Shown: positions 1 to 11,538, counted from the first letter of the stretch. The stretch: 64,000 nt of DNA from Pachyseris speciosa (GCA_016490735.1 JAEMWC010000621.1:248501-312500); one strand, 5' to 3'. Notes: generated by a model from the letters alone, not told the origin. Numbers and translations are program-made.

Positions 1-916
1 ATCCTCAATTCACCACTGACCGCGGTGAACATGATGATAACATCAAACGTTAATGCTCCCAACCCATGATATCGAACAAAACAACAAGATATGTGCGAAA
101 AAAGGGGTAGGAGATGAAGCAGTCGAGTTTGGCCCACCCTTAAGGCAGTATTTAAGGAAGGTCAATGCACAGCAATAAACATCTGTAAAGACGATCTTGT
201 TTTGTGCAAACGAATTATATTTTTCTTTGCTCGTTTAAGTACATAATAGAACCGAAAGATCACTGCTTAATGGCAAGACGTCCATACTGAGCATGTTTGC
301 AAAGGCTCAGATGCAACTGAGAATGTTTCTTCTCTTTTTCCTTGAGTTTTGATTGAACATTATGTAGGGGAACTTGGGTACTTCAGCGTTCTCACTTGAA
401 TACTATTGTGTTCGGACCTCCCCAATGTTTTCGTTATTAGCGACAGTGTTGCGGATAAACGCGCATTTCATGTAAACCCATTTGTTACTGCTGCATTTAA
501 AAGGCTTTCGGGAAGTCAACTTCGCCAAATTCAGTCCACCTGATGAGAACAAACAAATTTTATACGAGAGAAGCGGTCAGAAAGCCACGCTCAAATTCCT
601 ATCTTGTGCTTAGCAGTTCATAAAGGTAGTTTCCGCTGTAGATTCTGTTAGCACGCGCGCTGCTTTCTGACCGCAAAGAGTCCTCAAGGCGATTGTTTGG
701 AGACTTTTCCAAGCTTCCTCATATTTATTCCTAGTTATGTTACTCCTTGCCTGCCGCGCTCGCTGCGCATAAATTAGGACATATTCTACTGTGGAGGACG
801 ATCGAGTCACTAACATGCATTCATCAACAATGACAATAGTTTCAGCTACCCGGAGTTTCCCATCTTGACACCGATTCGTTAGACCGCCATCGGCGGAAAT
901 TTTGAAATTATAATGT
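1..916. other. No gene seen; duplicated non-coding sequence
   Basis: Every reading frame is broken by stops and the longer frames are not preserved in the B copy (44,099-45,300), which has small indels throughout. It is therefore read as intronic or intergenic sequence. No repeat structure was recognised here. Confidence 0.6.
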
Positions 917-1268
917 CCCGGTTGAACGATCAAAGATTTTCGTCCAACATCGTGTTGGAAGGTGTTTGAACATCGAAAGGGTTTTCCATGTTTTATTTAA
1001 ACCAAACGTTTTCAGCCAACATTTCGCGTGACGTTGGTTTGTGGTTTGAAACTCGGTTTGATCGTTTTATAGCCACGTCTGCCAACAGAGCTGGCGCGAG
1101 AAGGAAAAAGCAACAAATTCAAACAGATAACGTTGTAATTTCAGCGACCATTGTCAAACTCTCTTGTCACTTTTTTGGTCAAACATTGTTTGTCCGTTTT
1201 AATAGACCTCTGACACTGTGTTTAGGGAACATGATGTTGGACGAAAATGTTTGATCGTTCAGCCGGGG
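917..1268. mobile_element. Foldback MITE (copy A)
   Basis: The ends are inverted repeats of about 40 bp. The left end reads CCCGGTTGAACGATCAAA and the right end is the complement of CCCCGGCTGAACGATCAAA; both continue into TTTTCGTCCAACATC. There is no coding sequence inside. The same element sits at 45,303-45,985 in copy B, so insertion predates the duplication. No convincing TSD, family unassigned. Confidence 0.8.
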
Positions 1269-2355
1269 ATTAAGACTGCATTTCGTGCGTTTGAAGGTAA
1301 TCTGATCCGAAATCAGGAAGCCAAAATCAAACTTTAAAACATGAATATTTCTCAAACTTTTTATATTGCCAAATGGATTTTTTGCAATCGAAACTGGGTG
1401 TCGGCAGTTATTCCAAGGGAACGGCAATCATACAGCACGCAAATAGAGACAGAAAACGGATACCTTTATTAATTAAAATCGTAATTACCATTCTGCTAGC
1501 ATGCTTCACATGAAAATGGGCTGTTCAAAAAAGGTCAAGAATTACTTATATATCACTCGGTTTTCTGCTGATCCTGTAATGGCGTGTCAACCTCAAGCCT
1601 TCTTGGCTGCTTGCTTGTTTCGTTTTTTAGGAGTCAGTAACAATTTGTTATAGTTGTTGACTTCCTGAGAACGGTAGGATCCCTTTCATTGGCGTTGATC
1701 TCTTAAAGAACGGAATAAAACTTGAGACTCAAGTCTACAGGAAGGCAGCAAACACCGGTTTACTCTTGCATTGTAAAGGGAACCTCCACGTTTACAACAA
1801 ATTGACGCTAAATTGTAGGTAATAATTACTAGATTTTAAATTTTGTTGTTAAACGTGGATATAACTTTTAAGTGTTCAAAAAATGGATCTCATCATCGCC
1901 CATTTTCGCTGTTAAGTTTCGTGGGCGCCTTCATTTTGGATTTGCTAACGCAAGATGGTTGCCCTATTGTTTAACACAAAGGATTTTCTGCGTCATTTGT
2001 AAATGAAGCAAAAACTCCTGGTATGTACCATTTCATTTTCCAACCAGAATTTCTGGGTTTTCCGTGTAAATGGTAAGGACCCAAGGTCTCTGTTAAAGAC
2101 AATGTCAAGTCGCGCTTATGCGTCGTCCTCTACAGTAGAGGCTTTAATGCAGAATGTGACAAATTACGCTCTATTTTCAGTCGTCTCGATTAGCCTAGGG
2201 GCCTTATTGAATCTGTCATTTCCAATTTTTCTCTTCGAGACAATTCAGGTCCTTCAGCGAACGTCAGTAACGGAAAGAGATACCACCATAGCTAGAATTA
2301 GTATCGTAAGATCAAGTTTCTGCCAATGCTGTTCGGGGGCATTTGCGCGATCTTA
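1269..2355. other. No gene seen
   Basis: Non-coding sequence matching B 45,986-46,690 up to about 1,990, where B jumps 5.1 kb ahead. The 117-aa open frame near 2.0-2.35 kb has no recognisable domain and runs into the MITE at 2,356, so it is not called. Confidence 0.5.
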
Positions 2356-2801
2356 GGCCCCGTTTATATGGAGAAAAGTTTTCCCGGGTAGAAGGGTCAC
2401 CCGCCTACCCGAGCTACCCTGGGCGAGCCAACTTTCCATACATTTCCTTACAAAACTAGGCGAACCGTTTACATGAGGAACAAAGAGTTGGCTCGGCTAG
2501 AAGGGTGACCCTCCTAGCCGGGTCACCCTCTTTCGATGGTAGGGTCACCCTCCTAGCCGAGCCAACTTTTCTCCATATAAACACTTTGGCTCGCCTAGCC
2601 GAGCCAAATTTCTCCATATAAACACTGTGGCTCGCCTAGCCGGGTCAACTCGGGTCAAGGTGAGACAATCAGAGCATGCGCGAGTGCTGCTGGCTCGGGC
2701 AAAAGGGTCAATTTTTTCTCATATAAACTCTCGGTAAAGTTGACTCGCCTCGGAGGGTGACCCTTCTACCCGGGACAACTTTTCTCCATATAAACGGGGC
2801 C
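2356..2801. mobile_element. PIF/Harbinger-like MITE, TSD TTA
   Basis: The terminal inverted repeats start GGCCCCGTTTATATGGAGAA and end with the complement. They are flanked by TTA at 2,353-2,355 and 2,802-2,804. The interior is a run of related words built on GGCTCGCCTAGCCGAGCC and GGGTCACCCTCCTAGCCG in both orientations. At 446 bp it has no coding capacity. A 3-bp TWA-type TSD is usual for PIF/Harbinger elements; the superfamily call is inference from that alone. Confidence 0.85.
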
Positions 2802-3590
2802 TTAGTCGGTTGGCCGCAGTGTGTAGCCACTCTTATTTTGTCATTAGAAAGTAAGAGCAAGACTTTAGGCCAAAGGAAGCCAAGCATTCTCTTGTAAATC
2901 AGCTGTGCGTTGTTTATAATTTTTCATGTGTGATCTGTGCGATGCCGATTACGTCGGTTAAACAACCTGACACGTTTTCCAAGGCTTTGCCTGGCACAAA
3001 TTTTCGGCAATTGGCAAACATCTCATTGAAGCGCACGGTGGCAGCGATATTTTGAATAAAAGCCTTTTCAAGATTCTTAAGAAAAGCCAAAGCAAGTTTG
3101 ATTGTTTAGTGTTTGAAATGCTTTTTATCAAGAAACGCAAGCCTAATTTAAACGTACAAACGGACTCCATACGAGCTAAAAGTTTTTGTTTAGTTCAAAG
3201 TTATTTATTTCTGCTACATTTCGTATTAAAGGCCGCACAGGGCACTTAAACTCATTACGTATGTAATTACGTGATTACGTATGAACCGTGCGACTGATTC
3301 CGACGATACACGGAATATTCGTGAGAAGAGTTTTAATTTTTTAATTCTATTCTAAATTTATTCAATACATTGTGTGTTCGGCGTGTAGCTAATTGCACGT
3401 GTGATTGAAATCTCGAAGTATGAACCTCTTGCACATTTTTTGAATACATTAGCGGACCCGTTCGATCTTCGGAGAGGGAAAATACTGCAATTTTTTGTCC
3501 GAGTTCTCGTCACGAATATAGAGCTGTTACACCAGGGAGATCAACAGGGTCCGGGAGCATGCTCCTCCGGGAAATTACTAAGACTACATT
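2802..3590. other. No gene seen
   Basis: Short frames only; no domain, repeat pair or RNA gene was recognised. It lies between a MITE and a LINE 3' end, inside the segment missing from copy B. Confidence 0.45.
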
Positions 3591-4106
3591 TTGTGCGTTT
3601 CCAAGGCCTTTACATAGAAAATTAATTAATGTATTCAAAGGAATGTTTTTAATGTCAAATCAAGTTCATTCGTATAATACCAGAAATTCAAACACCTTCT
3701 ACTTATTTCCTGCAAGAACAAATAAAGACTTTTTGGTATAAGATTTCAGGTTCCCAAAATTTTTCAGTTCGTTAAATATCAACATTTCTTCTTAGGTGAA
3801 TCACCACTTCTAAATAATGCTTGTTTTTATGCTGCTTTCTGTCTGTTTTGTTTTGCTTGCTTTTTATCCTAATTATCTTTCAGTATGATTTCGCCGCCTA
3901 TTTATTCGTTTATATTTAGTCTTAGGTTCATGAGGGAGCTAATAAGCCCTTAGGTTTCAATTTAAGCCTTTTTGCCAGGAAAATACCTTTAATAAATTTA
4001 CTTACAATTTATGTATCTTTATCTCTAATTTTTTGTAATATATTGAATACGGTATGTATTAATTATTTATTTTTTATGGCAAATAAATAAACTGAATCTG
4101 AAACGT
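3591..4106 (+). mobile_element. 5'-truncated LINE 3' end (CR1/Jockey-like)
   Basis: The frame around 3,600-3,740 ends with a peptide of the type HSYNTRNSNTFYLFPARTN. This resembles the conserved C-terminus of CR1/Jockey-group LINE ORF2 (NTR..N.F..P..RT). It is followed by an AT-rich 3' UTR and an A-rich end around AAATAAATAAACTGAATC near 4,085. No reverse-transcriptase core is present, as expected for 5' truncation. Family assignment is tentative. Confidence 0.55.
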
Positions 4107-5448
4107 AAAACGAAAATACTTAAGAAAAATTTCTTGGTCGAAATAGATTTTGGGCTTAATCTTTGAGTAGTGTGCCAAGCTCAAGCCTCCTTGAACGCTT
4201 CTGGGTAAACGAGTCTACCACTTCACCCAAATTGATGTCTGTATCATAGTGAAAGTGTATTAAGTAAGCAAAGAGAGTTTTCCTTGAGCTATGATATGCT
4301 TGCTCTATTGTAAGTGTGGAGCCGTCTTAGGGCTCCTCTGTCAGTTTCACTTTCGCAGCTGATGGCTGGAATATAAAAATTGTAAAACAAGTTCAAATCC
4401 CTCAAGATTTTTGCAGTGGTATTCGGGTCTTCCTTCTTTTGGCTTCGAGCTGTATCCCAAATAGTCTTCCAGCAGTTTAATAGTTTCCACATAGCAGGGA
4501 GTCGCATAACGGACAGAAAATGAAAACGGTTCATTAAATTGGATTTCATTTCAAACTACACAACAAGCGTGTTAGGACGCAAGTACTACAGTTACTTTGC
4601 TTTTACCTTTTTTGTAATAACTTACTTTCTTTTTAATCGCCGTTATCTAGTAAACAAACTTTCGCGGCCCGTGGGACCTAATCAGGCATATCTCCTACTC
4701 TCTGTATTTTGCAATCGCAAAATGGCCAAAAAGCTATCCTATTAAAAGCTCCATCAAAAATCAATAATTTGGGGAGCTTATACGTGAATTCATCAGAGAT
4801 TCGATTGAAATCTTGCAGCAATCACTAACCTGTGACCTTTTTTGACTGTAAAATGGTCTAACACGCGATTGCACAGTTTGTTACTTTTTTAGTCGTCAGC
4901 GGGAACGTAATTAGACATAGCTACAAGTAGCTAGACACCCCTAACTCATCCTGCTGGCCTTGTGAATTGCTGCAATTGCTACTAAGTGGTGTAAACGGTA
5001 CTTGTGTCGTCCGGTAAGAAACTAAAACCAAATAGGAACCGAAACCGAACTGAACAACGTCGGATCCCAGATCCGAAAAACCGCTTGTATTTTAACCGAA
5101 ACCGAATGCTAATAAAAGCATAAACCGCAAACCGTAAATGACACCAAAACACCGAAAACCAAAGTTTTTCGGTGCAAAAAACCGAAAAACCGACCTAAAT
5201 CCAGGTAACATATTAAAAACGAGTGCGAATGTTTCATCAGATGTTCCAAACACCGAGAGACAGATGGCACCGCTAATGGAAACCGAAGAACGAGGTTTTG
5301 ATGTGACTTCTCAAACAGGCATAAAAATACAATGTAATATGGCAAATATATCCTCTTTACAATTAGAACCAACTGTTTTAAAGAGTAACAGCGCATACAT
5401 TCTTTTGCATTTTCATGCACAACTCTTTGCCTGCATACATTTTGTGAG
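4107..5448. other. No gene seen; AACCGAAACC-rich stretch
   Basis: The stretch contains no convincing coding sequence. Around 5,020-5,190 there is a low-complexity run of AACCGAAACC-like words. The open frames crossing it are short and show no domain. Confidence 0.45.
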
Positions 5449-5673
5449 TTGTTTGTTTCGCGTCAGCAGTCATTCATTGTAGCTGACACATACAGTAATG
5501 GAGGAGAAGAACCAAGGAGCGAGTCGTTTTCATCCGCCGTTCCAGCTTCCACAAAATACAACAAATGGGCTTTGAACGTGTTTAGACAATGGCAGCTGGA
5601 AAGAGAGACAAAAGTACCGATTTTAGATCATATCCTGGCGGACTTTACGAAGATTATGATTTGTCATTACTGA
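5449..5673 (+). pseudogene. KIAA1958/ZMYM-like (DUF3504-type) N-terminal fragment
   Basis: A 74-codon frame contains TKYNKWALNVFRQWQLERE followed by KVPILDHILADF. The pattern W/A..VF..W...R....P resembles the N-terminal helical module of KIAA1958-, QRICH1- and ZMYM-like proteins, a family related to Crypton-type recombinases and heavily expanded in corals. The frame may start after an AG at about 5,480. It ends within 20 residues, and the text after the stop begins a duplicated 165-bp unit. No other exon of such a gene is nearby. Most likely a stranded exon or relic. A second piece of the same kind of protein lies at 43,150. Confidence 0.45.
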
Positions 5674-5961
5674 GGGCGAATCCTGTAAATGGTGAAATAT
5701 CGTAAATGGATGCCGTATCTCTTAACTGCTGGTTCACGAAGTTTAGAAATCATGATATAAAACTTTTTTGTAAATGAAAAAAAAATTAACTAGCATATTA
5801 ACTATTAACTAGCCCTACCAAAAGATTATGACTTGTCAGTACTGAAGGTGAATCCTGTCAATTGTGAAATATCGTAAATAGATGCCGTATCTCTGAACTG
5901 CTTGTTCACGATGTTTAGAACTCATGATATAAAACTTTTTGTAAATGAAAAAAATTAACTA
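5649..5961. repeat. Two-copy tandem repeat, about 165 bp
   Basis: The unit starting at AAGATTATGAYTTGTCA and ending at AAATTAACTAGC is present twice (5,649-5,812 and 5,821-5,961), with scattered substitutions. The first unit overlaps the end of the KIAA1958-like fragment. No TSD. Confidence 0.85.
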
Positions 5962-6026
5962 GCACTGTATAGTTAACAGTAAGTACCGCTCTTGCGTTTA
6001 ATTTGCTTTGTTTTTATGCGTGAATC

Positions 6027-6123
6027 TTGATACCCAATGAAAACCCAGATGGAAACCACGCTTGGTTTGGATATCTGATCCAAAACACGCGTAATTTTCA
6101 TCTGGGTTTTCATTGGGTATCAA
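6027..6123. mobile_element. Small foldback element
   Basis: The 97-bp stretch has outer arms TTGATACCCAATGAAAACCC and their complement, plus an inner inverted pair TTTGGAT/ATCCAAA. It is a near-perfect hairpin with a short loop and no coding content. It is probably a minimal MITE; the boundaries are those of the inverted repeat. Confidence 0.75.
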
Positions 6124-6221
6124 ACTCATGCAAATGATGAATAAAGCCGCTTTTCATTGGCAATAGAACTTATGAATTATTAATTAGTTTGAGAAGAACG
6201 TCGTGAACAATTGCCAGTTAA

Positions 6222-6490
6222 TCAATTCGATTCAATTCAATTTCAATTCAGTTTCTATTTATTATTTATTCAACGTATTTACCAAGTAGAGCCTAATAAT
6301 ATAAAAGTAGAACAAAATAAATAAATAAATCAGAAATAGGTAATCAGATACAAACAGATACAAAAGGTTCAGTCCGTTTCCGCCCACAAATAGCAAAGGC
6401 TAATCGCGCGCGGTGAGCGAAGCAACACGCAGTCCCTGGTTAACCAATCAACTAATCACATTAACAAATAAAATAAATTACAAAGTAAGT
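6222..6490 (-). mobile_element. Retroelement 3' end with AATTGAATTGAA-type tail
   Basis: Read on the - strand, the sequence ends in AATAAATAATAAATAGAAAC and a tail of repeated TTGAA/AATTG words. That is the usual 3' end of LINEs and their partner SINEs in invertebrates. No ORF remains. The element family and the 5' border are not determined. Confidence 0.35.
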
Positions 6491-7733
6491 ACTACAACTA
6501 AAACCATTAGGAATTACTGGTAATTATCAGTACCATCACAATACAAACTACAACAATATTAGATTAAAGGAATAAAAACAAGATGATATGAAAACGAAAA
6601 TAGGCGGATAAGAATGTTAAGAAAGTCTAACAAAACTATGCTTCGTATACATAAGTTACGTAAAATTTGATCCTAGAATTACTGATTCGATTTCAGTAAG
6701 CGTTGAAGATTCTGAAGATTTTAGCATCGTACGCGTATTGCAACAACACTGTAATGTAAGGAGGTAGACATGATTGCTGTGATGGAAAGCCTCGGTGTTT
6801 TCGAGGAAGAGCTACGAGAGTAAATGTTATTTTATTGTATGATTTATAGAACAAAAGACGGAAAAAACCATTTCCCAGCTTGATAAATTCGGATTGACAG
6901 ACATCTGGTTAAAACAAAGGAAGATCATAACCTAGAAGATGATCTTGCTTGCTAACAATTTAGGTCGACCTGCAGTGACTATTTCTTTCTCATTTTCTTT
7001 AACTATCGGCCTTGGTTCTAAGACGAGCTACATTCGCTTGCCAGAAGTGTACGGGTTGTCTCTTCACTGAGGTTTATATGTAGTGCGCTGGGTCAGTTTT
7101 CCCACGGTCTTTGCTTTTGCCGACAATGATTTTATGGGAAAGTTGGGCACAAATTTCTGGCGCTATCTCGATGGCATAAGAACGAAAGACAAACTGGCGA
7201 AAGCGATTTTCTGAGGAAACAGAACTGAACAGTTTGCGTTCGCTTTCCCTTGTTGCGGTGAAATACCACATCCGAAAGCATTACGCATTCATTTTCCGTT
7301 TGGCAACTGACTTACCGTAAATTGCAGCCACTTGTCAAGGCACACTTAGCGCGAACACAATTCAAAGGTTATTCTTCTTGTTCATCTTGAAAAGTAAAAG
7401 AGTGTTATTTAACCGCATTCTATTTTCGAAACGTAGGTCTAGATTACGATGACACAAAACATGCTATTTTCATTTTTCCTCCAAATACACAAGGGATGAT
7501 ACCGTAAAGGGCATATAATACCATGTATTATGTTCTATATGCGTTGTTTGGGAAACTTACTGGAACCAGCACCATGATTACTTACACAGTTGTTTCACTG
7601 AAAAAAAATCATTTAACAAATAAGGACTCTGGAATTTGCATGTCTGTGATTACTTTAATCAATGTTACCAAAGCATTCAATATAAAAAGTGAAAGTGGTT
7701 AATTAATACAGTGTTGTGACTATTCGTTTGTAG
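6491..7733. other. No gene seen; intron upstream of LRR exon
   Basis: There is no coding or repeat signal. From about 7,120 the sequence matches B 46,735-47,340 closely up to the splice acceptor of the LRR exon, so it is read as intron. Confidence 0.5.
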
Positions 7734-7805
7734 GTACTTGAGTGAAAACCAGTTGACAGAGCTGCCCAGCGGTGTCTTTCATCACAATAAAGGGCTGGTG
7801 GAGCT
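7734..7805 (+). CDS. LRR exon, copy A (partial gene)
   Basis: A 72-nt exon is bounded by TTTGTAG at 7,727-7,733 and GTAAGTGC at 7,806. Entered in phase 1 it reads (x)YLSENQLTELPSG, then VFHHNKGLVEL, exactly one 24-residue leucine-rich repeat of the L..N.L..LP.GVF type. Single-LRR 72-nt exons of this kind are typical of LRR receptors such as LGR/relaxin-receptor-like proteins and of related extracellular LRR proteins. No other domain of the gene is in the window, so the product is only an LRR protein. The B copy (47,341-47,412) differs at several residues; here the usual D of GVFD is H. Confidence 0.8.
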
Positions 7806-8030
7806 GTAAGTGCTTCTTTTGTTCAGTAACAATCACCATTATCGCGGTAAGAACGACGTGCATGGTGAAGACGCTCCAGGAAATGCGCGATTAGTTGGTA
7901 ATCAGGAATTTGAGGACAACTGATATCCATGTTTGCAAACGCAATTTAGCTTTCTCTTGTATGGAAATTTACGTGTTGGTCGTAAAATGTATTCGAGTCT
8001 GGTAAGGCTAGATGTAATGTTGTTGGTTAA
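7806..8030. other. Intron start downstream of LRR exon
   Basis: Non-coding, similar to B 47,413-47,632. A more distant relative follows the LRR exon relic at 35,310. Nothing else seen. Confidence 0.5.
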
Positions 8031-8469
8031 AGTGCACCTAAAGGCAAACATTTTTCTTAGATAAGATAATTCTTTCACTTATAGGAAACATATTTTACCG
8101 TTTTCATCTCAAAATTCTGCTTTCATGTGTCACACAAGCTATGTAAAGTGAGCAAAACTAGCAGTCATATGGCCCACGGCCGTGCAGTGAGAGGCGTGGG
8201 CCTATTCTCGATTTTACGTCACAAACTGTTTTGCAATGCAAAAACTCTTTGGAAACGTGAATGCAAAGCTGTTTGTGACGTAAAATCGAGAATAGGCCCA
8301 TGCCTGTCACCTCACGGCCGTGGGGCCATATGACTGCTAGTTTTGCTAACTTTACATAGCTTGTGCGACACATTTAAGGAAGAATTTTGAGGTGAAAACG
8401 GTAAAATGTGTTTCATATAAGTGAAAAGAATTATCTTATCAAAAAAACATTTTTGCCTTTAGGTGTACT
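8031..8469. mobile_element. Long-TIR foldback element flanked by TTAA (copy A)
   Basis: Nearly the whole 439 bp folds on itself. The left arm AGTGCACCTAAAGGC... matches the complement of the right arm ...GCCTTTAGGTGTACT, with about 200-bp arms around a short centre. TTAA flanks both ends (8,027-8,030 and 8,470-8,473). TTAA targets are used by piggyBac, Kolobok and some other DNA transposons; the superfamily is not resolved. Inner words such as GGCCCACGGCCGTG and CGATTTTACGTCACAAAC recur inverted. The same insertion is in copy B (47,637-48,080), so it predates the duplication. Two 65-71-aa frames on opposite strands are products of the inverted repeat. Confidence 0.88.
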
Positions 8470-8473
8470 TTAA

Positions 8474-9605
8474 TATAGTATCGCTCTAAAAGCTGCAAAT
8501 GAGCGGATTAATTGCGGCTCTCGTCTTCATTTGTTGGTAGCTGTAAAACATTTCTTAGCACCAAATGCTGTAAAGGCCGAAGTAGTTCAGTCGGCCATTT
8601 GGTGGAATATACAATTAATAATTATACTACAATTTGTTCGAACTTTTCTGGGTTTCAGTATCATAGACATAATATCCTGATTGTCAGCAATGTTCCCCTT
8701 TTTTCGTGACGGTCTGTGCATGCGCTAAACAATCACAAATGATTACAACTGACTATGACTTACACCATCATGAGTTGCCACACCAGAAATGTCACGTTAT
8801 ATGGCATCGGTACAGGTAATCACGATGTATTCATAGCCGTCATGGGCTCCTGGGTATTAGTATGTGTGAATCGCGAAATATATTTTGATTTAACTTTCAA
8901 ATGCCTTCACTTGACCAATTATGACGAGCTGATGATGATGCAAGTGCCACTTCTTCTCTTCTACCTTTAACGCTTTCTCTCGGAACGATTCATTGATGAT
9001 GGTGGCAGCAAAAGGTTATGTAGACATGAATTTCGTGAGAGAACGAACATGCATAAAGAAGAAGGGTCACATGTTCCATAACTGGTGTCTATTTGTCATG
9101 TATGGTGAAAAACCTCTATCGGAAGGTCAAGCAGCATCTCTGAATGAAACCGTCTGACCACAGCTGATTCAAAATTTTAACCAGTTTATTACCATGCGAC
9201 TTGATTCGCACTCTTGTGATTACGCCTTTTCCCGAAAAACGCTATGCGGAGAAAGTAGAATATAGTAAAATTGTACAACAGGAGAAAGAAACTGAACTAA
9301 CGCCACTTCTATTCAGGGAGATGAGTATAAAAAACTGCTATCTTTTATTTCAAGATTTCAAATTCCATCTCCATAAAGCCTTACAGTCTGCTAGCACTCC
9401 CTTTTTGGACAGGGGGAGAAATAAGAAATGTTACGAGACAAGTGAGCATAATTTGTACCGCCGGAGATATTCATTAGAATCACACATTGGGAGAGAAATA
9501 AACCATCTAAGCTTGTCAGGATTTTACAACGAGGTACTGTATCAGCGATTCAAATGCAGTTTTGCTACCCCGAGAATACAGCTCAGGCAATTACACAAAG
9601 CGAAC
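8474..9605. other. No gene seen; duplicated intron-like sequence
   Basis: It matches B 48,085-48,436, then 50,414-51,290. Frames (for example 151 aa ending near 9.65 kb) are not kept in B, which has indels. B carries an extra 1,977-bp transposon opposite 8,823 and a 130-bp insertion opposite 9,180. Confidence 0.55.
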
Positions 9606-9619
9606 TGGATCACGTCCGT
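9606..9619. repeat. LINE target-site duplication, left copy
   Basis: TGGATCACGTCCGT, repeated exactly at 17,134-17,147. Copy B has one version (around AAATCACGTCATAG at 51,294) with the two flanks directly joined. Confidence 0.92.
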
Positions 9620-9694
9620 TGGGGATTGGGCCGAGCATGGTACGGTGAGGAGCTAAGAAGTTGAGCTCCCAAGCAAAAGTTCTCATTTTTCGAA

Positions 9695-10623
9695 TTGTGC
9701 ATGGAATTCTTTTCGTTTGTGAAAAGAAAATCAAAGCTAAGTAGCAGTAGTAGCGATCGGTCCTCCAAAGAAACAAATTCACCGGAATCTAAGCGTTTAA
9801 AGGAGGAAGAAGACGACTTACACTGTCACGAAGCATTCGCCGTCGAGTGTATTGCAGCCTCAAGCGAAGGAAAAATCGACGTAGTTCTTTCAGTTTTAGA
9901 TATGGCCGAAGACTTCGCGTCAAAAGTGGACCTGATTCTTAGTAAATTTGTCAAATTGGACCAAATTGCAACTGAAATCCAATCACTTCGAGAGTCCGTC
10001 GAGCGAATCAACCTAACCGTCAAATCCCTTCAGAAAGATTGTGTTCGTGTCGAGCAAGACCTGAGGAAAGTATCTACTGCTACAAACAATCTAGAGCAGA
10101 GTGTAGAAAGCTTAAACAAAGATGTCCAAGAAGATAAGGCAAAAATGGAAGAGATAATAACAAAGAACGAGGAGGAGCTGAAGATACTCCGTTTACAACT
10201 TCTGGATTACGAAGTGTATCAGCGCCGAGAAAACTTACGTTTCTATGGCATCCGTGAGGATAGAGAGGAGGATACCAAAGAAGTCTTGTATAACTTTTTG
10301 GAGAATGATCTGGGAATCTCCAATGCTCGTAAAATCGAAATCCAACGTGTCCATAGGACCGGCAGAAGACCAAACAACGGTAAACCCAGAGGTATCATCG
10401 CACGTTTTCTCCGCTACTCAGATCGGGAGGATATTTTCGCCCGCCGTTCCGCTCTTAGCAGAGAGAGTGACTTTGGCATTGGCCCAGATCTCCCGAAACA
10501 AGTTGTTGACATGAGGAAAAACTCATCCCTAAAATGATCGAGGCGAGGAAGAGAGGAAAGAGGGCAGCTTTCAGCAGGTCACAACCTTATATTTTATTTG
10601 TTGATGGTGAGAAATTTTCTTGA
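9695..10623 (+). pseudogene. LINE ORF1 (RNA-binding coiled-coil protein), one frameshift
   Basis: The intact frame gives 280 aa. It has a serine-rich start, then a long heptad-like coiled coil (about residues 80-175). After that comes a segment with YQRRENLRFYGI and IQRVHRTGRR, the hallmark of the L1 ORF1p RRM and C-terminal domain that coats the LINE RNA. The frame stops at 10,537, but the protein sense continues in the next frame to a TGA at 10,621-10,623 with KMIEARKRGKRAAFS, as in L1-type ORF1p. The shift maps to the A5 run at about 10,516-10,520, where one A seems to be missing. Alternative starts are the first two ATGs (9,695 and 9,701). Confidence 0.85.
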
Positions 10624-10890
10624 AGCTGTACATATCACGACAAGCATAATTAAAAAACACCCTGTGGCATCCAGGTAAAGGGACAATGCTCAATTTAAGA
10701 AGAAAAGGTTCCTTTGATTTCCTAAATATTGCGTTGTTGGATAAAAACAGTTTATTAGTTGTTGTTATGAATTTAAAAGAAACATTGGGGGCTCTTCAGG
10801 TGGACTATGCAAATAAGGAGTACTCTTGAGACGACCCAATACGACGTAGCGCTAATCAGTCTTTTATCACTTGCTACGTTTAAATCTTTT

Positions 10891-11017
10891 CAAATCAAAT
10901 GAAGAATGATCCTCGCAGTTGTGAACGCAATTTATGCAATTGCGAAAAGAAGCCTGAAAAAAAATTCAGGACTTCAACGGGGTTCGAACCCGTGACCTCG
11001 CGATTACCGGTGCGATC

Positions 11018-11057
<40 letters not shown>

Positions 11058-11270
11058 AGGTCAATTGTGGGTTCATATGTTCCCGTGAAAGAAATGAGTG
11101 TGAATTATATATGAAATGAATCATATATGAACTGCGGAAATGAAATCAAATGAAGAATGATCCTCGCAGTTGTGAACGCAATTTATGCAATTGCGAAAAG
11201 AAGCCTGAAAAAAAAAATTCAGGACTTCAACGGGGTTCGAACCCGTGACCTCGCGATTACCGGTGCGATC

Positions 11271-11310
<40 letters not shown>

Positions 11311-11324
11311 AGGTCAATTGACCT

Positions 11325-11364
<40 letters not shown>

Positions 11365-11538
11365 GATCGCACCGGTAATCGCGAGGTCACGGGTTCGAAC
11401 CCCGTTGAAGTCCTGAATTTTTTTTTTTTCAGGCTTCTTTTCGCAATTGCATAAATTGCGTTCACAACTGCGAGGATCATTCTTCATTTGATTTCATTTC
11501 CGCAGTTCATATATGATTCATTTCATATATAATTCACA
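10891..11538. mobile_element. Composite of three tRNA-Thr-derived SINEs inserted in the LINE
   Basis: Three SINE copies are arranged -, -, + (about 10,891-11,098, 11,099-11,317 and 11,318-11,538). Each has a tRNA-like head (A box TAGCTCAGTTGG, B box GGTTCGAACC). The head closely resembles tRNA-Thr(GGT), but base 33 is C and the anticodon stem carries an extra base. Each also has a T-rich linker and a body with CGCAATTGCATAAATTGCG. The whole block is flanked by TTTAAATCTTTT (10,879-10,890 and 11,539-11,550), a 12-bp TSD, so it appears to have entered the LINE as one unit. The heads are not functional tRNA genes. Confidence 0.9.
11099..11538. repeat. Near-perfect 440-bp palindrome of two head-to-head SINEs
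   Basis: The arms 11,099-11,317 and 11,318-11,538 are complementary along their whole length. By eye the only difference is the length of one homopolymer (A10 versus T12). The centre is GGTCAATTGACC with no spacer. Such an arrangement could extrude as a cruciform or be transcribed into a hairpin RNA of about 220 bp. Confidence 0.9.

Larger units (their letters stand above)
1990..7118. other. 5.1-kb segment present in A, absent from B
   Basis: In copy B the sequence jumps from the match of about 1,985 to the match of about 7,120 across a short hairpin (46,674-46,735). The A segment holds a TTA-flanked MITE, a LINE 3' end, a KIAA1958-like fragment, a two-copy tandem repeat and a small foldback, so it is not one mobile element. 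The flanks show no TSD. A deletion in B explains this better than an insertion in A. Confidence 0.75.

Noticed and set aside
610..1427. Overlapping 82-107-aa frames on both strands
   Set aside because: Not preserved in copy B and partly within a foldback MITE, where inverted repeats create paired frames.
9201..9656. 151-aa + strand gene ending at the LINE
   Set aside because: The matching region in copy B (50,904-51,300) is frameshifted and interrupted, and the A frame ends inside the LINE insertion.
10970..11413. tRNA-Thr(GGT) genes
   Set aside because: The acceptor and T arms pair, but position 33 is C and the anticodon stem has an extra base that destroys pairing. The heads are joined to identical SINE bodies in three copies.
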